Source: Acuticoccus sediminis
Lineage (GTDB): Bacteria > Pseudomonadota > Alphaproteobacteria > Rhizobiales > Amorphaceae
Direction of reading: 5' to 3'
Length of the DNA stretch: 64,000 bases
Assembly: GCF_003258595.1 (NCBI RefSeq)
Contig: NZ_QHHQ01000001.1
Location: 1,736,001 to 1,800,000 of the forward strand
The position numbers and the translations under genes are program-made. The notes under the pieces are model-generated. The model saw only the letters and a list, made by a program, of their open reading frames with translations. It ran no database searches and was not told the origin of the DNA. Positions 37,709-46,487 of the stretch are shown here, piece by piece. Numbering within the stretch: the stretch's first letter is position 1; every line of letters starts with the position of its first letter.

Positions 37709-39310
37709 ATGTTTATGTCGTACGTGAATAGAGTTTCATGGGTTGCATTGAGTCTATGCCTCGTGACCGGCCCCGTTTCGGCTCAGAACGCGCCGCAGAC
37801 GGACAAGCCCAACATTCTCGTCGTCTGGGGTGACGACATCGGACAGTCCAACATCTCGGCCTACACGATGGGGCTCATGGGCTACCAGACGCCCAACATC
37901 GACCGGATCGCCTCCGAAGGCATGATGTTCACCGACTACTACGGCGAGCAGTCCTGCACCGCCGGCCGGTCCTCGTTCATCATGGGCCAGTCGGTGTTCC
38001 GGACCGGCCTGTCCAAGGTGGGCCTTCCGGGCGCCGACCTCGGCATGCGCGAGGAAGACCCGACAATCGCCGGCCTCCTGAAGGCACAGGGTTACGCGAC
38101 CGGGCAGTTCGGCAAGAACCACCTCGGCGACAAGGACGAGCATCTGCCGACCAACCACGGCTTCGACGAGTTCCTCGGCAACCTCTACCACCTCAACGCC
38201 GAGGAAGAGCCCGAGAACGAGGACTATCCGGGTGACATGAAGCTGCCGGACGGCTCCACCTTCCGCGAGAAGTTCGGGCCGCGCGGGGTGCTCCACTCCT
38301 TCGCCGACGGCGAGATCCAGGACACCGGCCCGCTGACCAAGAAGCGCATGGAAACGGTCGACGACGAGACCGTCGCCGCCGCCATCGACTTCATCGAGCG
38401 CAAGACCGAAGAGGGCATGCCCTGGTTCGTGTGGTGGAACGGCACCCACATGCACTACCGCACCCACGTCGCGCCGGACTTCCGCCAGAAGGCCGACGAG
38501 ATCGCGGGCCGCCATCTCGACGAATACCAGGCGGGCATGGTGCTGCACGACATGCACGTCGGCCAGCTGCTCGACAAGCTCGACGAGCTCGGCATCGCCG
38601 ACAACACGCTGGTGTTCTACTCGACCGACAACGGCCCCCACATGAACACCTGGCCCGACGCGGCGATGACGCCCTTCTGGTCCGAGAAGAACACCAACTG
38701 GGAAGGCGGCTGGCGCGTGCCGGCGATGGTGCGCTGGCCCGGCCGCATCGCGCCCGGCTCGGTCACCAACGAGATCGTGCACCACATGGACTGGCTGCCG
38801 ACCTTCCTCGACATGGCCGGCGAGCCCGACATCAAGGCCAAGCTCGCCTCCGATGAGGGTTACGACGCGATCGGACGGCACTACCGCGTCCATCTCGACG
38901 GCTACGACATCCTGCCCCTGCTCACCGGCGAGACCGACAAGTCCCCGCGCGAGGAGATCTTCTACTTCTCCGACGACGGCGACCTGATGGCGCTGCGCTG
39001 GCACGACTGGAAGATGCTCTTCATGGAGCAGAAGGCCTGGGGCACGCTTCGGGCCTGGATCGAGCCGTTCACGGTGCTGCGCACGCCGCTGATCTTCAAC
39101 CTGCGCCGCGACCCGTATGAGCGGTCCTACCGGACGTCGAACACGTACTACGACTGGATGATGGACCGCGCGTACATGCTGGTGCCCGCCCAGCAGTACG
39201 TGGCGAAATTCCTGGAGACCTTCCAGGAGTTCCCGCCGCGCCAGAAGGCGGCGAGCTTCAGCCTCGACCAGGTGATGGAGAAACTGTCCCCGGTGAACGT
39301 CAACCACTGA
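37709..39310 (+). CDS. Exported arylsulfatase (type I, formylglycine-dependent)
   Basis: This 533-residue sulfatase has a signal peptide (1-25, cleavage after VSA). Active-site parts are the metal Asp pair in VVWGDDIG (42-43), the formylglycine motif C-T-A-G-R (C83-R87, the CxAxR variant of CxPxR), K136 and H138 in GKNHLGD, and Asp-Asn in YSTDNGPH (307-308). It hydrolyses sulfate esters in the periplasm after Cys is converted to formylglycine; no modifying enzyme is in this window. I chose the ATG at 37709 because GGGAG is 8 bases upstream. The HAD gene follows after 190 bases. Confidence 0.92.
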   Translation: MFMSYVNRVSWVALSLCLVTGPVSAQNAPQTDKPNILVVWGDDIGQSNISAYTMGLMGYQTPNIDRIASEGMMFTDYYGEQSCTAGRSSFIMGQSVFRTGLSKVGLPGADLGMREEDPTIAGLLKAQGYATGQFGKNHLGDKDEHLPTNHGFDEFLGNLYHLNAEEEPENEDYPGDMKLPDGSTFREKFGPRGVLHSFADGEIQDTGPLTKKRMETVDDETVAAAIDFIERKTEEGMPWFVWWNGTHMHYRTHVAPDFRQKADEIAGRHLDEYQAGMVLHDMHVGQLLDKLDELGIADNTLVFYSTDNGPHMNTWPDAAMTPFWSEKNTNWEGGWRVPAMVRWPGRIAPGSVTNEIVHHMDWLPTFLDMAGEPDIKAKLASDEGYDAIGRHYRVHLDGYDILPLLTGETDKSPREEIFYFSDDGDLMALRWHDWKMLFMEQKAWGTLRAWIEPFTVLRTPLIFNLRRDPYERSYRTSNTYYDWMMDRAYMLVPAQQYVAKFLETFQEFPPRQKAASFSLDQVMEKLSPVNVNH

Positions 39311-39384
39311 TCCAACGGACACGCGCCGCCGCATCTCCCGGCCCCATCGGGCCGGGCGGTGCCCGCGGCGCGGGTCGACCCGCT

Positions 39385-39434
39385 GGAGCCGGGGCCCGGA
39401 CGCATGTCCACGGGTCCGGCTCCGGTCTGTTGTT
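39385..39434 (+). terminator. Terminator of the sulfatase gene
   Basis: A long hairpin has outer arms GGAGCCGG (39385-39392) and CCGGCTCC (39416-39423) and further inner pairing, followed by GGTCTGTTGTTT. A shorter 8-bp GC stem (39337-39344 with 39349-39356) precedes it. Confidence 0.6.
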
Positions 39435-39500
39435 TCGACATGCATTCCGGGTGGCGCTGCCGCCGCGCGCGGATGCGCCTACGTTTCCGAGGAGCTTTTC

Positions 39501-40469
39501 ATGCGATTGATTGCAATCGTGCTGGCCGTCGTCCTGCCGGGCATGGCGCTGGCCGATCCGCTGCCGTCCTGGAACGACACCGACGCGAAGGCGAAGATCA
39601 TCGCGTTCGTCGACAGCGTGACGGACCCGGCGGCCGACACCTACGTCACCCCGGCGGACCGCGTCGCGGTGTTCGACAACGACGGCACGCTCTGGGCGGA
39701 GAAGCCCATGTACGTCCAGGCGTTCTTCGCGCTCGACCGGCTGAAGGCGATGGCCGAGAAGGACCCGTCGGTGCTTTCGTCCGACGTCCTGAAGGCCGCG
39801 GCCGAGGGCGACATGAAGACCGTCGCCGCGAGTGGTGAGAAGGGGCTCCTCGAGATCATCGACACCACTCACACCGGGCTCCCGGTGGAGACGTTCATCG
39901 AGGATGCGCGCACCTGGCTCGCCACGGCGAAGAACCCGGCGAAGGACAAGCGCTTCGAGGACATGGTCTACCAGCCCATGCTGGAGCTTCTCAGCTACCT
40001 GCGGGACCAGGGTTTCTCGACCTACATCGTCTCCGGCGGCGGGATCGACTTCATCCGCGCCTTCTCGGAGAAGGCCTACAACATCCCCGTCAACCAGGTG
40101 ATCGGCTCCAGCGTGAAGTCGAAGTTCGAGATGGTGGACGGCGTCCCGACGGTGATCAAGGAACCCGGCGTCTTCTTCGTCGACGACAAGGCCGGCAAGC
40201 CGGTGGGCATCAGCGGGCGCATCGGCAAACGTCCGATCTTCGCCGCCGGCAACTCGGACGGCGACTTCGAGATGCTGCAGTGGACCACCGCCGGCGAAGG
40301 TCCGCGCTTCGGCCTGATCGTCCACCACACCGACGCCGAGCGTGAGTTCGCCTACGACCGCGACAGCAACGTCGGCAAGCTCGTGCGCGGCCTCGACGAG
40401 GGGCCGGGGCTCGGCTGGCTGATCGTCGACATGGCGAAGGACTGGGCGGCGGTCTGGCCGGATGAGTGA
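39501..40469 (+). CDS. Exported HAD-family phosphatase
   Basis: This is a 322-residue haloacid-dehalogenase-type hydrolase with a signal peptide (1-18, cleavage after ALA). Motif I is VAVFDNDGTLW (nucleophile D59, D61), motif II STYIVSGGGIDF, and motif IV RPIFAAGNSDGDFEM. It would be a periplasmic phosphomonoesterase; the substrate is unknown. Exported HAD enzymes are unusual. It lies between the sulfatase and the PPK2 operon and has its own terminator, so it is probably a separate unit that scavenges phosphate. Confidence 0.88.
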   Translation: MRLIAIVLAVVLPGMALADPLPSWNDTDAKAKIIAFVDSVTDPAADTYVTPADRVAVFDNDGTLWAEKPMYVQAFFALDRLKAMAEKDPSVLSSDVLKAAAEGDMKTVAASGEKGLLEIIDTTHTGLPVETFIEDARTWLATAKNPAKDKRFEDMVYQPMLELLSYLRDQGFSTYIVSGGGIDFIRAFSEKAYNIPVNQVIGSSVKSKFEMVDGVPTVIKEPGVFFVDDKAGKPVGISGRIGKRPIFAAGNSDGDFEMLQWTTAGEGPRFGLIVHHTDAEREFAYDRDSNVGKLVRGLDEGPGLGWLIVDMAKDWAAVWPDE

Positions 40470-40491
40470 TCGCGAGCGCCCAGAAGAGCGG

Positions 40492-40521
40492 CCGGCGGCC
40501 CCCGGGACGCCGGTTTTGTTT
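40492..40521 (+). terminator. Intrinsic terminator of the HAD gene
   Basis: A 6-bp GC stem (CCGGCG 40492-40497 with CGCCGG 40508-40513) is followed at once by TTTTGTTT. It separates the HAD gene from the PPK2-led operon. Confidence 0.7.
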
Positions 40522-40572
40522 CCAGCGGCCGGACCCTAGACTTTCCATGGCAAAGGACAGCGGGGACCGGGC

Positions 40573-41469
40573 ATGGACGTAGCGAAACTCGCGGCGCGGC
40601 ACCGGGTCGACGATGGCAAGAGCTTCCGGCTCGACAGCGTCGACCCCTTCGACCACGACGGCATCGACATCGTGAAGGACGAGGCGAAGGACTACCTTGC
40701 CGCGAACGTCGCCGAGCTGCGCGACCTGCAGGAGAAGCTCTACGCCGAGCGCCGGACCTCGGTGCTCATCATCCTCCAGGCGATGGACACGGCCGGCAAG
40801 GACAGCGCGATCGAGCACGTCATGACGGGCATGAACCCGCAGGGCTTCCAGATCCGCTCCTTCAAGGCGCCGAGCCACGCGGAGCTCGACCACGACTTCC
40901 TCTGGCGCCACGCGGTGGCGCTGCCCGCACGCGGCCACATCGGCATCTTCAACCGCTCGCACTACGAGGAGGTGCTGGTGGTGCGGGTCCACCCGGAGCT
41001 GCTGGAAAACCAGCGCGTCGCCTACGAGCCCTCGCTCTGGAAGAAGCGCTTCAAGAGCATCCGCAACTTCGAGCGGCACCTCAGCCGCAACGGCACCATC
41101 GTCCTCAAGTTCTTCCTGCACATCACCGCGGACGAGCAGGCCCGGCGACTGCTCGACCGGATCGACACCCAGGCCAAGCATTGGAAGTTCGAGCTCGGCG
41201 ACCTCAAGGAACGGGACCGCTGGGAGGACTACATGGCGGCCTACGACGACTTGGTCCGCAACACCGCGCGCGACTACGCGCCGTGGTACGTCGTGCCGTC
41301 CAACAACAAGTGGTACTCGAGGCTCGTCATCTCGTGCGCGATCCTCGAGGCGCTGCGCCGGCTCGACCCGCACTTCCCGGACGCGGAGCTGTCGGACCTC
41401 GAGGGAATGAAACAGGCGCGCGAGCGGCTCGAGGGCGAGCTCGGCGGCGCACCGGAGGGGGTTCCATGA
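40573..41469 (+). CDS. Polyphosphate kinase 2 family (PPK2, class III-like)
   Basis: This 298-residue PPK2 protein transfers phosphate between polyphosphate and nucleotides. The Walker A is QAMDTAGKDS (69-78), followed by NRSHYEEVLVVRVHPE (Walker B) and the lid KKRFKSIRNFERHL. QAMDTAGKD and NRSxYEEVLVVRVHPE are the pattern of class III PPK2, which can phosphorylate AMP and ADP to ATP; the class assignment is by motif only. Its stop overlaps the moxR start by 4 bases, so it heads the MoxR-Bat-cytochrome operon. Confidence 0.9.
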   Translation: MDVAKLAARHRVDDGKSFRLDSVDPFDHDGIDIVKDEAKDYLAANVAELRDLQEKLYAERRTSVLIILQAMDTAGKDSAIEHVMTGMNPQGFQIRSFKAPSHAELDHDFLWRHAVALPARGHIGIFNRSHYEEVLVVRVHPELLENQRVAYEPSLWKKRFKSIRNFERHLSRNGTIVLKFFLHITADEQARRLLDRIDTQAKHWKFELGDLKERDRWEDYMAAYDDLVRNTARDYAPWYVVPSNNKWYSRLVISCAILEALRRLDPHFPDAELSDLEGMKQARERLEGELGGAPEGVP

Positions 41470-42473
41470 GCCAGGAGCTGGCCGATCCGCGCGCGGCGAT
41501 CGCCGCGCTGAGGGAGCGGATGGGGGAGGCGATCATCGGCCAGCGCGAGGTGATCGAGCGGCTCCTGATCGGCCTCCTCGCCAACGGCAACCTGCTGGTC
41601 GAGGGCCTGCCGGGCCTTGCCAAGACACGCGCGATCAAGGCGCTGGCGAAGAACCTCGAGTGCGACTTCAGCCGCATCCAGTTCACGCCCGACCTCCTGC
41701 CGTCGGACGTGACCGGCACCGAGGTCTACTTCCAGGCCGAAGGCGGCGGCTCGTTCCGCTTCGAGCCCGGCCCGATCTTCGCCAACATCGTGCTTGCGGA
41801 CGAGATCAACCGCGCACCCGCCAAGGTGCAGGCCGCGCTGCTGGAGGCGATGGAGGAGCGCCAGGTCACCGTCGCCGGCAAGACGCACGCCATGGCGCCG
41901 CTCTTCATGGTGATGGCGACCCAGAACCCGGTGGAGCAGGAAGGCACCTACCCGCTGCCCGAGGCGCAGATGGACCGCTTCCTGATGCACGTCCTCATCA
42001 CCTATCCGCCCGTCGAGGACGAGGTGGAGGTGATCCGCCTCGTCCGGCGCGAGGAGATCGCCGCCAACGCGCCGCCGCAGGCGGACGGCGCGGCCGGACC
42101 GGCGGCCGCGCCCATCGCGCAGGAGGCCGTGTTCGCCGCCCGCCGCGCGATCGCCGCGATCCACGTCGCCGACGCGATGGAGCGCTACATGGCCGATCTG
42201 GTGAACGCGACGCGCGTCCCGGACGCCTACGGCGACGACCTGAAGCGCTGGATCGAGGTCGGGGCGAGCCCCCGCGCCTCCCTCGCGCTCGACCGCTGCG
42301 GCCGTACCCACGCCTGGCTCGCCGGGCGCGACTACGTCGACCCGGAGGACGTGCGCGCGATCGTGGCGGACGTCATGCGCCACCGCCTCGGCCTGACCTA
42401 CGAGGCCCAGGGCGAAGGCGTCACGCCGGACGCCGTGGTCGCCGAGGTCGTGCGCCAGGTCGCGCTGCCGTAG
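41466..42473 (+). CDS. MoxR-family AAA+ ATPase (Bat operon)
   Basis: This 335-residue ATPase has Walker A GLPGLAKT (47-54), Walker B IVLADE (108-113), FTPDLLPSDVTGTEVY and MATQNPVEQEGTYPLPEAQ. It belongs to a different MoxR branch from the copy at 7.3 kb. It is translationally coupled to PPK2 upstream and followed after 12 bases by DUF58. With the downstream VWA and BatD genes it forms an aerotolerance (Bat)-type system, thought to be a chaperone or assembly machine for envelope proteins. Confidence 0.93.
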   Translation: MSQELADPRAAIAALRERMGEAIIGQREVIERLLIGLLANGNLLVEGLPGLAKTRAIKALAKNLECDFSRIQFTPDLLPSDVTGTEVYFQAEGGGSFRFEPGPIFANIVLADEINRAPAKVQAALLEAMEERQVTVAGKTHAMAPLFMVMATQNPVEQEGTYPLPEAQMDRFLMHVLITYPPVEDEVEVIRLVRREEIAANAPPQADGAAGPAAAPIAQEAVFAARRAIAAIHVADAMERYMADLVNATRVPDAYGDDLKRWIEVGASPRASLALDRCGRTHAWLAGRDYVDPEDVRAIVADVMRHRLGLTYEAQGEGVTPDAVVAEVVRQVALP

Positions 42474-42485
42474 GGGGGAAGGGCG

Positions 42486-43466
42486 ATGCGCGACCGGGCG
42501 GCACGGATCAGGACAGGCACCCTCCCGCCGGCCGCGCCGGCGGGGGAGGCCGATCCGCGCGTCCACGCGACGCTCTCCCACCTGCGCGCGCTGGAGGGGC
42601 GCGCGCGCCAGCTCAGCTTCCTGCCGCGCCAGCCGGCCCGTTCGGTGCTGAACGGCCGCCACGCCTCGCGGTTGCGCGGCCGCGGCCTCAACTTCGAGGA
42701 GCTGCGCGACTACCTCCCGGGCGACGACGTGCGGTCCATCGACTGGAAGGTCACCGCCCGCACCGGGACGCCGCACGTGCGCGTCATGACCGAGGAGCGC
42801 GACCGTCCGGCGCTCATCGTCGTGGACCAGCGCATGTCCATGTTCTTCGGCTCGCGCCTCAACATGAAGGCGGTCACCGCCGCCGAGGCGGCCGCGCTCG
42901 CCGCATTCCGCATCCTCGACCAGGGTGACCGCGTCGGCGGGATCGTCTTCGGCGACGCGCTGATCGCCGAGGTCCGCCCCCAGCGCAGCCGCCGCGCGCT
43001 CGACCGTTTCCTGACCGCGCTCGCGGACGCCAACGCGCTCCTGAGCGCAGACGCGCCCGCCGTCCCGCCGGTGTCGCTGACGGAGGTGCTGCGCAGCGTC
43101 TCGCGGATCGCCGCCCGCAACCACCTCGTCATCGTGCTGAGCGACTTCGACGTCGTCGACGACGAGACGCACCGCCTCGTGTCGGCCCTGTCGCGCCACA
43201 ACGACCTGGTGCTGATCCTCGTCACCGACCCGTTCGCGGACGATGTCCCCGAAGGCGTGCGGCTCGTCGTCTCCGACGGCGAGCTTCAGGCCGAGATCGA
43301 CACCGCCGACCACACGACCTATCGGGACCTCAAGGCGCTGGCGAAGGGGCGGCTCGCGGAGATCCTCGACTGGCAGCGCTCCCTCGGCGTCGCGGTGCTG
43401 CCGCTGACGGCCGCGGAGGAGACGCTGCCGCAGATGCGCCGCCTGATGGGGCTCGCGCAGAGATGA
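42486..43466 (+). CDS. DUF58 protein (Bat operon)
   Basis: This is a 326-residue DUF58 protein. The family core is GLNFEELRDYLPGDDVRSID followed by WKVTARTGTPHVRVM, then PALIVVDQRMSMFFGS, the VWA-like strand with DxxMS in place of DxSxS. Its stop overlaps the DUF4381 start by 4 bases. It should act in the cytoplasm with MoxR. Confidence 0.9.
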   Translation: MRDRAARIRTGTLPPAAPAGEADPRVHATLSHLRALEGRARQLSFLPRQPARSVLNGRHASRLRGRGLNFEELRDYLPGDDVRSIDWKVTARTGTPHVRVMTEERDRPALIVVDQRMSMFFGSRLNMKAVTAAEAAALAAFRILDQGDRVGGIVFGDALIAEVRPQRSRRALDRFLTALADANALLSADAPAVPPVSLTEVLRSVSRIAARNHLVIVLSDFDVVDDETHRLVSALSRHNDLVLILVTDPFADDVPEGVRLVVSDGELQAEIDTADHTTYRDLKALAKGRLAEILDWQRSLGVAVLPLTAAEETLPQMRRLMGLAQR

Positions 43467-43999
43467 ACGGCGAGGACGCCCCCCTCAAGGCCGGGAGCCT
43501 CGTCGAGCTGATCGACCGGCTCGTCGACCCGCTACAGCCCGCGCCGGTTTCCATGCGGCCGGAGACGGCGGGATGGGCGGTCCTCGCCGTGGTCCTCGCG
43601 CTGGCGCTTCTCTTCGCCGCGTGGCGCTGCTGGCGGCACTGGCGCGCCAACGCCTACCGCCGCGCCGCCCTCGCCGAGCTCGGTGCCGCCGGGGACGATC
43701 CGTCGGCGATCGCCGCGATCCTGCGGCGGACGGCGCTGGCGGCGTGGCCGCGCGGCGAGGTTGCCTCGCTCTCGGGCGAGGCATGGCTCGCCTTCCTCGA
43801 CGCGACGGGAGGGCGTGGCGCCTTCGCCGGAGGCCCCGGCCGGGCCATCCTCGCCGCACCGTACCGCCGCGACGCCGCCCCGATGCCGGAGCTGACCGCG
43901 CTCGCTGCTCGCTGGATCCGCCGCCACCGCGTCCGCCCGTCCTCCCGAAAGGGCCGCGCGACACGGGCGGCGCAGACGCCGGCGGAGGCGCGGTCATGA
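43463..43999 (+). CDS. DUF4381 membrane protein
   Basis: This is a 178-residue protein with one helix (AGWAVLAVVLALALLFAAW, about 36-54) and a basic cytoplasmic or periplasmic region containing RRAALAELGAAGDDPSAI and SLSGEAWLAFLDAT, the DUF4381 signature. DUF4381 proteins sit between DUF58 and VWA genes in Bat operons. Both ends overlap neighbours by 4 bases. Confidence 0.87.
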   Translation: MNGEDAPLKAGSLVELIDRLVDPLQPAPVSMRPETAGWAVLAVVLALALLFAAWRCWRHWRANAYRRAALAELGAAGDDPSAIAAILRRTALAAWPRGEVASLSGEAWLAFLDATGGRGAFAGGPGRAILAAPYRRDAAPMPELTALAARWIRRHRVRPSSRKGRATRAAQTPAEARS

Positions 44000-44982
44000 T
44001 TTCGCTCGGCCTTCCCTGGGCGCTCCTCCTCCTGCCGGCGCCGCTCCTCGTATGGTGGCTGGTGCCGCCGCGGCGCGAGCAGGTGCCGGCGGTACGCTTC
44101 CCGTTCTTTCGCCAGGTCGTCGGCACGGCGGGCGCCGAACCCGGCCCCGGCGCGGTCGTCCTGTCGCGCTCGCGGCTGCAGATGCTCGCCTCGATCCTCG
44201 TGTGGGCGCTCATCGTGCTGGCGCTCGCCCGGCCGGAGCGCGTCGGCGCGCCGGTGGAGATCACGCGTGCCGCCCGCGACGTCGTCCTCGCCATCGACAT
44301 CTCCGGCTCCATGGACACGCGCGACTTCAGGGACGAGACAGGCGCGCCGCAGCAGCGCCTCGCGGCCGTGCGCGACGTCGTGCGGACCTTCGTGGAGGGA
44401 CGAGAGGGCGACCGGATGGCGCTCATCGTCTTCGGCTCGAAGGCCTACGTGCAGGCGCCGCTGACGGAGGACCTCGACACCATCCTCGACCTGCTGGACC
44501 GGACCGCGGTCGGCATGGCGGGGCCGCACACCGCGCTCGGCGATGCCATCGGCCTCGCCATCCGCACCTTCGAGACGAGCGACATCGACCAGCGCCTCCT
44601 GATCCTCCTGTCGGACGGCAGCGATACGTCGAGCCGGATGAGCCCGGTCAACGCGGCGGAGATCGCCAAGTCGAAGGGCGTGACGATCTCGACCATCGCC
44701 GTCGGCGACCCGAACGCGTCGGGCGAGGACCGGGTGGACCTCGCCACGCTGAAGGACATCGCCGCGCGGACCGGCGGCGGCGCCTACGTGGCCTCCGACG
44801 AGGCGGGCCTCGCCGAGGTCTACGACCAGATCGACGCGCTCACCCCGCGCGAGGGCGAGACGATCTCCTACCGGCCGCGCCAGTCGCTGGCCTATCTGCC
44901 GCTGCTAGCGGCCGCGCTGATCGGCACCGCGGTGGTTGCGCTGCTGCACTTCGGCACGCTGCGCCGGAGGGCGGCGGCATGA
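43996..44982 (+). CDS. VWA-domain membrane protein, BatA-like
   Basis: This is a 328-residue BatA/B-type protein. Two N-terminal helices (about 5-25 and 62-80) and a C-terminal one (near 295-315) frame a VWA domain with an intact metal site VLAIDISGSM (D101, S103, S105). LLSDGSDTSS and VTISTIAVGDP are further VWA strands. It probably presents a metal-dependent protein-binding surface to the periplasm in complex with the other VWA protein and MoxR. It is coupled at both ends by ATGA overlaps. Confidence 0.92.
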   Translation: MISLGLPWALLLLPAPLLVWWLVPPRREQVPAVRFPFFRQVVGTAGAEPGPGAVVLSRSRLQMLASILVWALIVLALARPERVGAPVEITRAARDVVLAIDISGSMDTRDFRDETGAPQQRLAAVRDVVRTFVEGREGDRMALIVFGSKAYVQAPLTEDLDTILDLLDRTAVGMAGPHTALGDAIGLAIRTFETSDIDQRLLILLSDGSDTSSRMSPVNAAEIAKSKGVTISTIAVGDPNASGEDRVDLATLKDIAARTGGGAYVASDEAGLAEVYDQIDALTPREGETISYRPRQSLAYLPLLAAALIGTAVVALLHFGTLRRRAAA

Positions 44983-46487
44983 CCGACCTCGGCGCCATCG
45001 TCGACGCCTTCCATTTCATCCGCCCGTGGGTGCTCCTCTTGGTGCCGGTGATCGCCCTCCTGTGGTGGTCGGCGCGCCGGGCGCACGTGCGGCGCGACGT
45101 GCCGGCGGAGGGGATCGCGCCGCACCTGCGCGCCGCGCTCACCGTCGGCGCGCACGGACGGCGGCGGCTCGAACCGATCGACGGGGTCGCCGTCGTGCTG
45201 CTCCTCGTTTCTGTCGGGGCAGCGGGGCCGACGTGGTCGCGCGTGCCGGACCCGTTCGCGGCGCAGTCCGCGCCGATGGTCGTCGCGCTCAAGGTGACGC
45301 CGTCGATGGAGGCGACCGACGTCGCCCCGTCGCGCCTCGAACGGGGCAAGCAGAAGATCCGGGACCTGCTGGAGCTGCGCGCAGGCGCCCGGACGGCGCT
45401 CGTCGCCTACGCCGGAACCGCGCACGTCGTGGTCCCGATGACCGAGGACCCCGGCGTGATGGTGCCCTACCTCGAGGGCCTCTCGCCGGAGGTGATGCCG
45501 CAGGAGGGCGACCGCGCCGCCGATGCGCTTGCCGCCGCCGAGGGCCTGCTCGGGGGCGAGGACGGGCCCGGCGGCATCGTCTTCGTCGCCGACGCTCTCG
45601 ACCCGGCAGACGTCGCGGCGCTCGACGCGGCGGCCTCGGCCGTCGCGGTGCTCGCGATGCTGCCGGCGGGGACCAACGACCGCGGCCTCGACGCGCTCGC
45701 CGCGCCGGTGGTCCCGGTCACGCCGGACGGGTCCGACGTGCGCCGCGTCGAGCACACTCTCAACGCGGCCTACCGCCAGGCGCTGCTGGAGGACGGTGCC
45801 CAGCCGTGGGAGGATCAGGGCCACTGGCTTGCCATCCCCGCCGCGCTGCTCGGCCTCTTCTGGTTCCGCCGCGGCTTCACCATGCGCTGGGCGCTGGTTC
45901 TCGCGCTCGCCGCCGCGATCGCGCCGGTCCGCCCGGCCGAGGCGGGCGTGGTCGACTGGTTCCTCACGCCGGACCAGCAGGGGCAGCGCGCCTTCAATTC
46001 CCGGCAGTATCGCCGCGCGGCGGAGCTCTTCGTCGATCCGTTGTGGCGCGGCTATGCCCTCTACCGCGACGGGCAGTACGACGAGGCGATCAGCGTCCTT
46101 TCGCGCGTCGAGACGGCCGAGGCGGCCTTCATCACGGGCATGGCGGCGCTGAAGTCGCGCCACTACCGGGACGGCGTGCGCGCCTTCGAGACCGTGCTGG
46201 CGCGCGACCCGGACTATCCCGGCGCAGCCGAGAACCTCGCCACGGCAAAGGATATCGTCGCCTACGTCGAGCACATGCAGGAGACCTCGGACACGGGCGA
46301 GGACCGCGGCATCGGCGCCGACGAGGTGCGCTACGACAACGAGTCCGGCCGGGGCGTCGATACCGAGATCGAGGCGCCCGAGGAGGGGGCGTCCGGCCTC
46401 CTCACCACCGACCAGTGGATGGCGACGGTGGACACCCGCACCGGCGATTTCCTGCGCCAGCGCTTCGCGCTCGAGGCGCGGCAATGA
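44979..46487 (+). CDS. VWA-TPR fusion membrane protein, BatB/BatC-like
   Basis: This is a 502-residue protein. Helices near 15-30 and 67-83 precede a VWA-like domain, a helix near 285-310 follows, and the C-terminal part has TPR-like repeats (GYALYRDGQYDEAISVLSRV, HYRDGVRAFETVLARDPDYP). It thus fuses BatB and BatC functions. The metal site is lost: where DxSxS is expected the sequence reads LKVTPSM (Lys105 for Asp). It probably pairs with the intact VWA protein upstream. The ATGA overlaps at both ends indicate coupled synthesis. Confidence 0.88.
   Translation: MTDLGAIVDAFHFIRPWVLLLVPVIALLWWSARRAHVRRDVPAEGIAPHLRAALTVGAHGRRRLEPIDGVAVVLLLVSVGAAGPTWSRVPDPFAAQSAPMVVALKVTPSMEATDVAPSRLERGKQKIRDLLELRAGARTALVAYAGTAHVVVPMTEDPGVMVPYLEGLSPEVMPQEGDRAADALAAAEGLLGGEDGPGGIVFVADALDPADVAALDAAASAVAVLAMLPAGTNDRGLDALAAPVVPVTPDGSDVRRVEHTLNAAYRQALLEDGAQPWEDQGHWLAIPAALLGLFWFRRGFTMRWALVLALAAAIAPVRPAEAGVVDWFLTPDQQGQRAFNSRQYRRAAELFVDPLWRGYALYRDGQYDEAISVLSRVETAEAAFITGMAALKSRHYRDGVRAFETVLARDPDYPGAAENLATAKDIVAYVEHMQETSDTGEDRGIGADEVRYDNESGRGVDTEIEAPEEGASGLLTTDQWMATVDTRTGDFLRQRFALEARQ

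Noticed and set aside
44979-46487. Frameshift or pseudogene because the VWA metal motif is lost
   Set aside because: The frame is intact over 502 codons with helices and TPR repeats in place and coupled ends; loss of MIDAS is better explained as divergence.
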